Made by a program: the position numbers and the translations under genes. Below the pieces are notes generated by a model. That model did no database searches. It was not told the DNA's origin and saw only the letters and a list, made by a program, of their open reading frames with translations. Positions 37,383 through 45,194 of a stretch of DNA of 45,194 nucleotides are shown piece after piece. How positions within the stretch are numbered: position 1 is the first letter of the stretch; each line of letters opens with the position of its first letter. The DNA comes from Methyloversatilis universalis (lineage in GTDB: Bacteria > Pseudomonadota > Gammaproteobacteria > Methylococcales > Methylococcaceae). The stretch is taken from NCBI GenBank assembly GCA_020723665.1, contig DYIL01000026.1, positions 1 to 45,194 on the forward strand, written 5' to 3'.

Positions 37383-38576
37383 TCAATCGCCAACGGGAAA
37401 GATTTCCCAGTTCTGCCCATGCTTTCGAAGGTAGTGCGAACAGGCCATCTCGCGAGCCCCGCCGGTTTGACCTGACAACGCCTGAATCACCGTTTGCCCC
37501 GCACCGCGCAAATGGCGTACCTTTTCGTGCAAATCGGGATCGTCTACGGCGGGCGAGAAAATACGCATACCGACCAGACCGTCGCCTGCCCCGTTGCCCA
37601 AGCGTGCCAGAACCTTCAAATCGGCACTGAACCCCGTCGCAGGGCGTGCACGCCCGAAAATTTTTCCTATCTCATCGTAACGGCCGCCACGCGCGATTTC
37701 CCTACCGTAACCCGGTACAAAGGCGGCGAATACGACACCCGTTTTGTAGTGATAACCCCGCAATTCCGCAAGATCAAAATTGATCCGCAACGCGGGAAAC
37801 AAACGTGACAGGCCGTTCGAAACGGACTCCAAATCGGCCAAAGCCCGATGCACCGGCTCGTTCGCGGATGCCAATCGCTTCCTGGCTTCCTCTATGACAC
37901 CCTCATGCCCATTTAGATCGATTAGCGCCTTTAACATCTCGGCGGCGGAATCGCTGACCGTCAGTGCGCGTAACAGAGTCACTAGTTCCGGATAATCTTT
38001 CCGCTGAAGAATTTCGAATAACTCCGCCTCCTGCGTTGCATCCAAGCCCGCTTGACGCGCCAACTCGCGATATATGCCGACGTGCCCCAGATCGAGGTGG
38101 ACGCTTTCGATACCCGCAACGGCAAGCATCTCCAACATCAGGCGGATGACTTCCAAGTCGCTGGCATTGCCTGCGTGCCCATACAATTCGGCCCCGACCT
38201 GTAGCGGACTGCGGGATTTTTCGAGATGATCCGACTGCGTGCGGAGCACCGTCCCCATGTAACACAGCCGCGTCGGTACCTCGCTGCCGAGATTGCGCGC
38301 ATCGATGCGCGCAACCTGAGGCGTCATATCGGCTCGTATTCCCATTAACCGACCGCTGATCTGATCGATGATCTTGAATGTCTGCAAATCGAGATCGTTG
38401 CCGGAACCAGTCAAGAGCGATTCAATGAATTCGATCAGCGGCGGCATGACCAAGCGGTATCCCCAACTGGCGAACAAATCGATGATCTTCCGACGCAGCC
38501 GCTCCAAGCGCTCGGCCTCTTCCGGAAAAACTTCGTCAATGCCTTCGGGCAACAGCCAGTTATCTTCGGTTCGCAT
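37383..38576 (-). CDS. hisZ: HisZ, ATP phosphoribosyltransferase regulatory subunit
   Basis: HisZ is a catalytically dead HisRS-like subunit that works with short-form HisG in histidine synthesis. The 397-residue protein starts W-L-L-P-E-G-I-D-E-V-F-P after MRTEDN, and has class II synthetase-like core motifs such as M-P-P-L-I-E-F, R-A-D-M-T-P-Q-V-A-R near residue 80, and G-G-R-Y-D-E. The frame is open upstream to 38735 but those residues are basic and unlike the family, so I chose the ATG at 38576 despite a weak ribosome site. A short HisG should be encoded elsewhere. Confidence 0.9.
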   Translation of the reverse strand: MRTEDNWLLPEGIDEVFPEEAERLERLRRKIIDLFASWGYRLVMPPLIEFIESLLTGSGNDLDLQTFKIIDQISGRLMGIRADMTPQVARIDARNLGSEVPTRLCYMGTVLRTQSDHLEKSRSPLQVGAELYGHAGNASDLEVIRLMLEMLAVAGIESVHLDLGHVGIYRELARQAGLDATQEAELFEILQRKDYPELVTLLRALTVSDSAAEMLKALIDLNGHEGVIEEARKRLASANEPVHRALADLESVSNGLSRLFPALRINFDLAELRGYHYKTGVVFAAFVPGYGREIARGGRYDEIGKIFGRARPATGFSADLKVLARLGNGAGDGLVGMRIFSPAVDDPDLHEKVRHLRGAGQTVIQALSGQTGGAREMACSHYLRKHGQNWEIFPVGD

Positions 38577-38770
38577 CGAATTCGGTAAGCTCAGCAAACG
38601 GAAACGGATATGAGTGGACAAGGTTTTTTGCAACGGACGTGTTGCCGTGAAACTCATTCTGGCACTTTGTGCCGTAGTGAAATTCAGCTGCCAACGGCGA
38701 CACCGCCAGACCCTTGGTCGCGCCAACCGGACCAAGGGGTGACAGAAAACACGCGGGAGTGATGGTCCCG

Positions 38771-39631
38771 TTATTTTGGCTTCTTGAAATATTGGAAGAA
38801 TTTCGAATCAGGCTCCAACACGATCATATCGTTCTCATCCTTGAACACTTGCCTGTAAGCCCCCAAGCTCCGATAAAACTCGAAAAACTCCGGGTTTTTA
38901 CCATAGGCCTGAGCATAAATCTCCGATGCGGTGGCATCGCCCTCACCACGCTTGATCTCGGAATCCCGATAGGCGTCGGCTAGTATTACTTCTCGCTGAC
39001 GATCGGCTTCTGCGCGGATACGCTCGGCGGCCTCCGCACCACGGGAGCGAAAATCTCTCGCAACGCGCGCCCGCTCGGCTTCCATACGCCGATATACCGA
39101 CGAACTGACCTCCTCCGGCAAATCGATTCCTTTCACGCGAATATCGATGACCTCAACGCCCAAGTCATCCACCACCGGATTGACCGTCTTGATCAAAAGA
39201 TCGCGGATTTGACTCCGCTCCAAGGAAACCACTTCGCGGATAGTTCGCTTGCTGAACTCGTTTCGCAATGCGTCTTTCGTTATTTGGTCGAGACGAATGT
39301 TCGCCGCCGCTTTATCGCCGCCAACCGCCTTATAAAACTTCGTGGAATCTTCGATTCGCCATTTTACAAACCAAGTAACGATAACATTTTTCTTTTCAGA
39401 GGTAAGAAACCGTTCCGGCTTGGACTCCAAGGTCAAAATTCGGTCGTCGTATTTCTTCACTTCCTGATAGGGAAGCTTGAAATGCAACCCCGGTTCGAAA
39501 TCGGTTCGAACGATTTTCTTAAATTCCAACAATAAAGCTCTTTCCGTTTCCGATACTGTGAATATAGAGGTAGCACTCAATACCAGCAGAACGAAAACAA
39601 GGGCAAGAATCAGGGTATTTTTATTAATCAT
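38771..39631 (-). CDS. hflC: HflC, FtsH-modulating membrane protein
   Basis: HflC forms with HflK a cage in the inner membrane that surrounds FtsH and modulates its proteolysis. The 286-residue protein has one N-terminal membrane helix (about 5-25, L-I-L-A-L-V-F-V-L-L-V-L), then a stomatin/prohibitin (SPFH) domain with P-G-L-H-F-K-L-P, and a coiled coil with E-A-E-R-A-R-V-A-R-D. The start overlaps the hflK stop by one base. FtsH itself is encoded at the right edge of the window. Confidence 0.94.
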   Translation of the reverse strand: MINKNTLILALVFVLLVLSATSIFTVSETERALLLEFKKIVRTDFEPGLHFKLPYQEVKKYDDRILTLESKPERFLTSEKKNVIVTWFVKWRIEDSTKFYKAVGGDKAAANIRLDQITKDALRNEFSKRTIREVVSLERSQIRDLLIKTVNPVVDDLGVEVIDIRVKGIDLPEEVSSSVYRRMEAERARVARDFRSRGAEAAERIRAEADRQREVILADAYRDSEIKRGEGDATASEIYAQAYGKNPEFFEFYRSLGAYRQVFKDENDMIVLEPDSKFFQYFKKPK

Positions 39632-40803
39632 TATTGTCCCCTTCCTTCACGACCTCGGGTCGTCGAGCGGATACTCCTAGGAGTCCCGCTGTCCGATATT
39701 TCCGGAGCGGTAATGGTGGTGTTTTCAGTATCTCTAGATGGCATCAACGGTGACGCAGTCTTTTGAAGTTTGTCTATGGGCAAATACAGCAGATTATTGC
39801 CGTTTTTAACATCGATCAACAATGTTCCGGTGCGAGCAAGAACTTCTTCCATCGTATCGAGGTACAGGCGCTCACGAGTGACTTCCGGGGCCTTGTCGTA
39901 CTCCGCCAGCAACTGCTTGAATCGGCTCGCGTCACCTTCCGCGCGCGCAATGACGCGCTGCTTATAGGCTTCCGACTCCTCCAGAAGACGAGCCGCGGCG
40001 CCACGCGCTTTCGGCACGACTTCGTTGGCGTAAGCTTCCGCCTCGTTTTTCAGCCGCTGCTCATCTTCTCGCGCCTTGATCGCATCCATAAACGCCGCCT
40101 GAACCTCTTCCGGCGCCTGGGCATCCACTAAGCTTACATTACTTACCCGGATTCCTGTTCGGTATTGGTCTAAGGTTTGCTGAATCTCGCTCTTGATCTC
40201 GTCCGCAACCTTACCCCGCCCCTCGGTCAAAACGAAATCCATCGTGCTTTTCCCGATTACGGCGCGTTCCGCACTTTCGATAACCTGTTTCAGCGTCTCA
40301 TCCGGGTCGGCAACGTTGAAGAGATAATCCTTTGCATCCTTGATCTGATACTGCACAGCCAATCGAATATCGATAATATTCTCGTCCTGCGTGAGCATAA
40401 GGGCTTCTTTAGGTACGGAACCCAGAGATTGTTGACGCCCCCCGGAACGATAGCCCACTTCCAGAAAGCGCTGCTGCTCCATATTGACGACTTGAACATG
40501 CTCTATCGGCGCGGGGATGTGCCAATGCAATCCAGGCATAGTGGTGTCGGCGTAACGGCCGAAACGTGTCACGACACCTCGACTTCCTTCATCAACGAGA
40601 TAAATACCGGTCAACCCCCAGACAGCCACAGCAATCAGGAGAAATAAACCGATCGTCCTAAAAGGCGCATTTTCACCGCCACCGAAAAACCTGCCGATCT
40701 TTTCATGTAATCCGCGCATGACCTCTTCCAAGTCCGGAGGTGTCTCTTGCTGATCACGCCCGCTCCACGGATCTTTTTTGCCGCCCGGTTCGTTCCAGGA
40801 CAT
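39631..40803 (-). CDS. hflK: HflK, FtsH-modulating membrane protein
   Basis: HflK is the larger partner of HflC. The 390-residue protein has a cytoplasmic Gly/Pro-rich N-terminus (M-S-W-N-E-P-G, D-P-W), a membrane helix at about 48-67, the SPFH domain with D-E-G-S-R-G-V-V-T-R-F-G-R-Y and P-G-L-H-W-H-I-P, and a coiled coil. The start ATG at 40803 follows AGGAGTTAT-type sequence. It overlaps hflC by one base, so the two are coupled. Confidence 0.95.
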   Translation of the reverse strand: MSWNEPGGKKDPWSGRDQQETPPDLEEVMRGLHEKIGRFFGGGENAPFRTIGLFLLIAVAVWGLTGIYLVDEGSRGVVTRFGRYADTTMPGLHWHIPAPIEHVQVVNMEQQRFLEVGYRSGGRQQSLGSVPKEALMLTQDENIIDIRLAVQYQIKDAKDYLFNVADPDETLKQVIESAERAVIGKSTMDFVLTEGRGKVADEIKSEIQQTLDQYRTGIRVSNVSLVDAQAPEEVQAAFMDAIKAREDEQRLKNEAEAYANEVVPKARGAAARLLEESEAYKQRVIARAEGDASRFKQLLAEYDKAPEVTRERLYLDTMEEVLARTGTLLIDVKNGNNLLYLPIDKLQKTASPLMPSRDTENTTITAPEISDSGTPRSIRSTTRGREGRGQ

Positions 40804-41074
40804 TGGATAACTCCTATAGTGCAGATCTTGATGCTCTCGTTAAGAGCAATAACAAAGCCGTTACTACGGCGTGAATTTTAGAATTATCTAGGAAAACGGT
40901 TGGATATACAAAAACGAGCATCCAAAAGGTACCCGCCGAACGCTTGCCGTAGCCCCATCGCAGCGGCCGGAACGTCCGGTTACTTGCTGATCCGAGCGCG
41001 CTCTACATGCCCCGCCACCTTGCAACGAATCGTACACCGCTTCGCACCAGAAGCGCGCTTGGGCATTGACATCA
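40804..41074. other. Intergenic region hflX-hflK
   Basis: 271 bases without a supported gene; an 79-codon - strand frame has no protein-like character. The length suggests a separate hflKC promoter, but no strong -35/-10 pair stands out. Confidence 0.4.
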
Positions 41075-42364
41075 TTATGAAATTGATTCCTGTTCAGGTA
41101 TTGGAGCCTTGAGTTTGTCGACTTCATGCAATAACTTCACGTCTCTCGCGAGAAGCTCCACGTCTAAATTCCATCCTCCAGTGCCGTCCGACTCTTCCCT
41201 CAAAATCCTGGCCGCACCATACAGTCTTGCTCTCAACCCTGCATTTGCCGGCCCCAAATGAACTCTGCGGTGAATCACTTCACCGCGGAAGAATGACTCT
41301 AAAGCCTGCTGAAGCAACGGCAACCCTGAACCGGTCTTGGCGGACAACCAGACCTTCCGAACCTCGCCGATCTCATTCTTCTCGGTGTGCGGCGACATGT
41401 CGCCGACTTGATCGATCTTATTGAAAACCTGAATTTGCCTGACGTGATCCGCTCCGATTTCGCACAGCACACGATTGACTTCGAATACCGTTTCATCTGC
41501 CCGTTCGTCACTGGCATCGACGACGTGAAGCAACAAATGCGCATCGGCGGCTTCCTTTAGCGTGGAACGAAATGCAGCGATCAGCTCGTGCGGCAAATGG
41601 CGGATAAACCCGACCGTGTCGGCGAGAATAACCGTCAAATTCGGTGTCAACTGCAAGCGCCGAAGTGTGGGATCGAGCGTAGCGAACAACTGGTTCGCCG
41701 CATAAACGCCAGCCCCGGTCAAGGCATTGAACAGAGTCGACTTGCCGGCGTTTGTATATCCGACCAGACTGACAACCGGCAGCTCGGCCCGCCGTCTCGC
41801 GGAGCGCCCCTGTTCGCGCTGCCGCTCGACCTTCTCCAAACGTTTTTGAATCTGCCGTATTCGATCGGCGATTAGACGCTTATCTGTCTCAAGCTGCGTC
41901 TCTCCAGGACCGCGCAGGCCTATGCCGCCTTTTTGACGTTCCAAATGAGTCCAACCGCGTACCAAGCGGGTGGACAGATGCCGCAATTGAGCCAATTCGA
42001 CCTGCAGTTTGCCTTCGAAGGATTGTGCCCGTTGGGCGAAGATATCGAGAATCAACCCGGTGCGGTCGATTACCCTGACCGAGAGTTCTTTCTCTAAATT
42101 GCGCTCTTGGCTCGGCGTTAAAGGATGATTGAAAAGAACTAGTTCTGCTTGATTTTCCCGAACGATCCGAGCCAATTCGTCAAGCTTCCCTTTTCCAATG
42201 TAATAACGTGGATCCGGAGCATGTCTCTTGCCTGTCACGATCGCTACAGGCTCCGCGCCTGCGGATACGGCAAGTTCCTGAAGTTCCACAAGAGCTTCGG
42301 TCTCATCCTGAGCCGCCATGTGAACGAGCACGGCACGCTCACCGGACTTCGGCCTTTCAAACAA
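41075..42364 (-). CDS. hflX: HflX, ribosome-associated GTPase
   Basis: HflX is a GTPase that binds 50S subunits and splits stalled ribosomes under stress. The 429-residue protein has an N-domain with P-D-P-R-Y-Y-I-G-K-G-K and N-H-P-L-T-P-S-Q-E-R-N-L-E, a helical linker with G-G-I-G-L-R-G-P-G-E-T-Q-L-E, then the G domain: G1 G-Y-T-N-A-G-K-S, G3 D-T-V-G-F, and G4 N-K-I-D. The start is TTG at 42364: M-F-E-R-P-K-S-G-E-R-A-V-L-V-H matches the family start and GAGGAG lies about 11 bases upstream. It is 62 bases downstream of hfq. Confidence 0.95.
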   Translation of the reverse strand: MFERPKSGERAVLVHMAAQDETEALVELQELAVSAGAEPVAIVTGKRHAPDPRYYIGKGKLDELARIVRENQAELVLFNHPLTPSQERNLEKELSVRVIDRTGLILDIFAQRAQSFEGKLQVELAQLRHLSTRLVRGWTHLERQKGGIGLRGPGETQLETDKRLIADRIRQIQKRLEKVERQREQGRSARRRAELPVVSLVGYTNAGKSTLFNALTGAGVYAANQLFATLDPTLRRLQLTPNLTVILADTVGFIRHLPHELIAAFRSTLKEAADAHLLLHVVDASDERADETVFEVNRVLCEIGADHVRQIQVFNKIDQVGDMSPHTEKNEIGEVRKVWLSAKTGSGLPLLQQALESFFRGEVIHRRVHLGPANAGLRARLYGAARILREESDGTGGWNLDVELLARDVKLLHEVDKLKAPIPEQESIS

Positions 42365-42426
42365 CTAAACTCTTCTCCTCGGCTTGCTGCGATACAACCA
42401 TCCAACCGCTCACATGGAGTTGTCGA

Positions 42427-42672
42427 TCAACCCTCGTCTTCCGATCCTTCCGCCGCATGCGGCAGGCGGACTTGACGCGCCGGGACGATCGTAGAAATGG
42501 CATGTTTGTAAACCATTTGGCTTACAGTGTTCTTGAGTATGATGACGTATTGATCGAAAGAATCCACTTTACCTTGTAATTTAATCCCGTTTACGAGATA
42601 GATCGAAACGGGAACATGTTCTTTTCTTAACGCATTCAGGAACGGATCTTGTAAGTTTTGCCCTTTTGACAT
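42427..42672 (-). CDS. hfq: Hfq, RNA chaperone
   Basis: Hfq is the hexameric Sm-like chaperone for small regulatory RNAs. The 81-residue protein shows [11 protein letters not shown] near the start, the Sm1 region [15 protein letters not shown], and Sm2 Y-K-H-A-I-S-T-I. I chose the second ATG at 42672 because AAGGAG lies 8 bases before it, whereas the first ATG at 42678 is only 2 bases after that site. The tail is short and acidic. Operon with hflX. Confidence 0.96.
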   Translation of the reverse strand: MSKGQNLQDPFLNALRKEHVPVSIYLVNGIKLQGKVDSFDQYVIILKNTVSQMVYKHAISTIVPARQVRLPHAAEGSEDEG

Positions 42673-42811
42673 CCTCATTCTCCTTATTGTTATAAGACCG
42701 ACGCTCAGCCAGTATTAAAACAAATCTCTGGTTTTTTCGCCAGGCACGGCGTCCTGACAGTTCTCGCCGTTAACGTATAAAAACAACGTACAAAAAAGAT
42801 ACAAAAACGAT

Positions 42812-43195
42812 TCATTTCTTTCCGATTAACTCGATTTTGTAGCCGTCCGGATCGGCTATAAAAGCAATTACCGTCGTCCCATGTTTCATAGGACCGGCTT
42901 CGCGCAAAATTTCGCCGCCTGCCTGCCTTATACGTTCTACAGCGTCATACACATCGTCGACTTCGACCGCAATGTGGCCAAAGGCATTGCCGTGATCATA
43001 GCTCTCGGTGCCCCAGTTGTAGGTCAACTCGATGACCGAATTGTGACGTTCGTCACCGTAGCCGACGAAAGCCAGGGTAAATTTTCCATCGGGAAAATCT
43101 TCTTTTCTTAAAAGTTTCATCCCCAGAATTTCGGTGTAAAAGCGAATCGATCGATCCAGGTCTCCAACCCGGATCATCGTGTGCAAGATACGCAT
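42812..43195 (-). CDS. gloA: Lactoylglutathione lyase (glyoxalase I)
   Basis: GloA converts the hemithioacetal of methylglyoxal and glutathione to S-lactoylglutathione. The 127-residue protein has all four metal ligands of the nickel-type E. coli enzyme at identical positions: His5, Glu56, His74 and Glu122. The short form without inserted loops fits the Ni/Co class. It stands between glmM and hfq on the same strand but with its own spacing on both sides. Confidence 0.95.
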   Translation of the reverse strand: MRILHTMIRVGDLDRSIRFYTEILGMKLLRKEDFPDGKFTLAFVGYGDERHNSVIELTYNWGTESYDHGNAFGHIAVEVDDVYDAVERIRQAGGEILREAGPMKHGTTVIAFIADPDGYKIELIGKK

Positions 43196-43268
43196 CGACG
43201 TATAACCTCGATTTATGCTTGTACAAATCAGACCATCGGAACTCTAACGGTTCGTCTCGAAAGCATCT

Positions 43269-44609
43269 CTAACTCAGGGCCGAAGAGACGGCGTTAGCCA
43301 GGCGATCGGCGGTTGCGCGAACGATGTTCGCGTCCTGCCCCTCCACCATAACCCTTACCAAGGGCTCTGTTCCGGAAGATCTGAGGAGAATGCGACCGGT
43401 GTTGCCGAGTTCGCGCTGAATTTCGTTTTTCAGTGCCTGAACCGGTTCAAGCTCGTCCAAATTAACTTTCTCCCGAACCTTGACGTTCACTAAACACTGC
43501 GGGTATTTCGTCATACCGCTCTTCAACTCGTTTAGCGATCTTCCCGTCTCGTGCATGGCCGCCATGACCTGCAGAGCGGAAACGATGCCGTCGCCGGTCG
43601 TGATCCGGTCACGGCATATGATATGCCCTGAGCTTTCACCGCCAAGCACGCTGTCGTGCTGAAGCATCATTTCCATCACGTAACGATCGCCAACGGCGGC
43701 ACGCTTGAACTCCACACCCAACGCCTGCAAGGCGTGTTCCAGCCCCAAGTTGCTCATCAGGGTGCCCACCACGGGGCCTCGCAACCCGCTGCTTTCCAGG
43801 CGTGACTTGGCGATGATGTAAATGAGTTCATCGCCATCGACGATTTCGCCTTTATGATCGACCATAATCAAGCGATCGCCATCGCCGTCCAGGGCAATTC
43901 CAAAATCTGCCCGTTCTTCCAATACCACCTGACTGAGCCGCTCGGGTTTAGTCGCGCCGACACCTTCGTTAATGTTCAGTCCATTGGGCTGAACGCCTAT
44001 AGCCACAACACTCGCGCCGACTTCCTCGAATACATGGGGCGCAATATGATAGGTCGAGCCGTGAGCACAATCGACAACAATTTTGAATCCGTTGAATTCG
44101 ATACGGGAAGGAATGGTACTCTTGCAAAACTCGATATAACGCCCCACCGCATCGCCGATGCGGGATGCCTTGCCGATCCGTGAAGACTCCACGGTCGTCA
44201 TCGGCTTGTCCATATACTCTTCGATCTGGAGCTCCACTTCGTCCGGGAGCTTCATCCCGTCCGGCCCGAAAAACTTAATTCCGTTATCGTAATGCGGATT
44301 GTGCGACGCGCTGATCACTATTCCTGCCTGCGCGCGAAAGGTTCGCGTCAGATAGGCGATTGCGGGTGTCGGCATAGGCCCGAGCAACTGCGTGTTGATC
44401 CCCGCCGCCGCCAGGCCGGCCTCCAGCGCAGATTCGAACATGTACCCCGAAATCCTGGTGTCCTTTCCGATCAGAACATTGGAAGGGTAGCGATCCAACG
44501 AAAATACGCGCCCAGCAGCCCAACCCAACTTCAGCACAAAGTCCGGCGTAATTGGATACTCCCCTACCTTGCCGCGAATTCCGTCTGTACCAAAGTATGA
44601 TTTTTTCAT
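43269..44609 (-). CDS. glmM: Phosphoglucosamine mutase
   Basis: GlmM interconverts glucosamine-6-phosphate and glucosamine-1-phosphate for UDP-GlcNAc, feeding peptidoglycan and LPS. From the ATG at 44609 ([13 protein letters not shown]) it has 446 residues. The phosphorylated serine is Ser102 in I-S-A-S-H-N-P, the Mg loop is D-G-D-G-D-R, and the C-terminus has [12 protein letters not shown] for phosphate binding. AAAGGAC precedes this start; 15 upstream codons in frame are not family-like. It lies downstream of ftsH. Confidence 0.96.
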   Translation of the reverse strand: MKKSYFGTDGIRGKVGEYPITPDFVLKLGWAAGRVFSLDRYPSNVLIGKDTRISGYMFESALEAGLAAAGINTQLLGPMPTPAIAYLTRTFRAQAGIVISASHNPHYDNGIKFFGPDGMKLPDEVELQIEEYMDKPMTTVESSRIGKASRIGDAVGRYIEFCKSTIPSRIEFNGFKIVVDCAHGSTYHIAPHVFEEVGASVVAIGVQPNGLNINEGVGATKPERLSQVVLEERADFGIALDGDGDRLIMVDHKGEIVDGDELIYIIAKSRLESSGLRGPVVGTLMSNLGLEHALQALGVEFKRAAVGDRYVMEMMLQHDSVLGGESSGHIICRDRITTGDGIVSALQVMAAMHETGRSLNELKSGMTKYPQCLVNVKVREKVNLDELEPVQALKNEIQRELGNTGRILLRSSGTEPLVRVMVEGQDANIVRATADRLANAVSSALS

Positions 44610-44841
44610 TCTGTGTCCTTTAATTAATTCAATTATTCGGTTTCGACGCTGCAAGCGCTAGTCCATCCGCCGAGTCGGCTCGAACAAGAACACGTTAATA
44701 CAATACCTTATCCTTGCAAGAAGCATGGAGATTACGCAATCCCCGTGGCCATCCCTATTTCCACCCCTTGCCGCACCCGTGGTCTCTGGCGCACCGGAAC
44801 ACGCGAACTCAGCCAGTAGTGTAGGCGATCCCTCAAAAAGC

Positions 44842-44875
44842 AAAACCCCCGCATCCAAGACGATGCCGGGGGTTT
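44842..44875 (-). terminator. Intrinsic terminator of ftsH
   Basis: On the - strand AAACCCCCGGCATC pairs with GATG-CGGGGGTTTT (one bulge) around a 6-base loop and is followed by GCTTTTTG. It lies 20 bases past the ftsH stop, so ftsH and glmM are probably separate transcripts here. Confidence 0.85.
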
Positions 44876-44895
44876 CGTTTAGACGAAAAAGAGAA

Positions 44896-45194
44896 TCAGT
44901 GCTGTTCCGCCGCCTTGCCGATTCCGCCAGCTCCCTTTGCTTTAGAAGCGTCCTTAGCCCCCACACCCGCAGCGGCGCCACCACTCGGAGGCGCTTCGCC
45001 CCAGCTCTGCGGCGGCCGCGGAACCTTCCCTTCCATGATGTCGTCGATTTGGAAGCGGTCTATCGTCTCGTATTTGATCAAGGCTTCCGCCATCAGATGT
45101 AATTTGTCCATGTTCTCGCGCAGCAGGCGTTCCGAACGCTCGTAGTTACGATCGATCACAGAGCGAATTTCTTCATCGATCAAGTGTGCAGTTT
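44896..45194 (-). CDS. ftsH: FtsH protease, 3' end only (5' part beyond the window)
   Basis: FtsH is the membrane AAA+ zinc protease that degrades membrane and regulatory proteins; HflK/HflC encoded nearby modulate it. Only the last 98 codons are present. They read T-A-H-L-I-D-E-E-I-R, R-N-Y-E-R-S-E-R-L-L, N-M-D-K-L-H, A-L-I-K-Y-E-T-I-D, Q-I-D-D-I-M and a Gly/Ala-rich tail, the C-terminal part of the peptidase domain and tail. The frame is open to the window edge; the ATPase and HExxH parts are outside. Confidence 0.93.
   Translation of the reverse strand, partial: TAHLIDEEIRSVIDRNYERSERLLRENMDKLHLMAEALIKYETIDRFQIDDIMEGKVPRPPQSWGEAPPSGGAAAGVGAKDASKAKGAGGIGKAAEQH

Noticed and set aside
38577..38735. 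N-terminal extension of hisZ
   Set aside because: The 53 extra residues are basic and unlike the family; the conserved start is MRTEDN.

Overview
The window is a GC-rich proteobacterial chromosome segment. The right part carries the conserved block hfq-hflX-hflK-hflC-hisZ-purA followed by tRNA-Leu, rnr, rlmB, mtnA and serS, which points to a gammaproteobacterium. A methanotroph-like (Methylococcales) host is a guess, not shown by the sequence.

Region 1 (about 1-18,720, all + strand) is half of a type VI secretion system (T6SS). The order is tssA-tssB-tssC-hcp-tagJ-tssE-tssF-tssG-clpV, then two paralogous zinc-metallopeptidase genes, each followed by a small exported partner gene, then a TPR-methyltransferase, vgrG, a DUF6931-type gene and paar. 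The backbone order matches the right half of the Pseudomonas aeruginosa HSI-I cluster. The membrane-complex and baseplate genes tssJ, tssK, tssL and tssM are absent and may lie left of base 1. The genes encode sheath (TssB/C), tube (Hcp), baseplate (TssE/F/G), cap (TssA), sheath recycling (ClpV, TagJ), spike (VgrG, PAAR) and a likely cargo module of two effector/immunity pairs.

Region 2 (18,921-22,394, +) is pqiA-pqiB-pqiC, an MCE-type lipid transport system of the envelope.

Region 3 (about 22,400-29,400) is an accessory, decaying stretch. It holds an RRM RNA-binding protein, a phage-type pair (Gp157 family plus a protein related to phage recombination accessory factors), a broken PqaA-like hydrolase, a broken phage-type HTH gene, relics of IS481- and IS256-family transposases, several palindromic mini-elements, a DUF2845 protein and a short RlpA-like protein. 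An approximately 44-bp terminator-like sequence occurs in inverted orientation near both edges of this stretch.

Region 4 (29,745-45,194, nearly all - strand) is housekeeping: serS, mtnA, rlmB, rnr, tRNA-Leu(CAG) on +, purA, hisZ, hflC, hflK, hflX, hfq, gloA, glmM and the 3' end of ftsH, cut by the window edge.

The most interesting item is the tandem pair of M35-like metallopeptidase genes with partner proteins. Each partner has both an upstream start giving a signal peptide and an internal, strongly ribosome-bound start that would give a cytoplasmic form.
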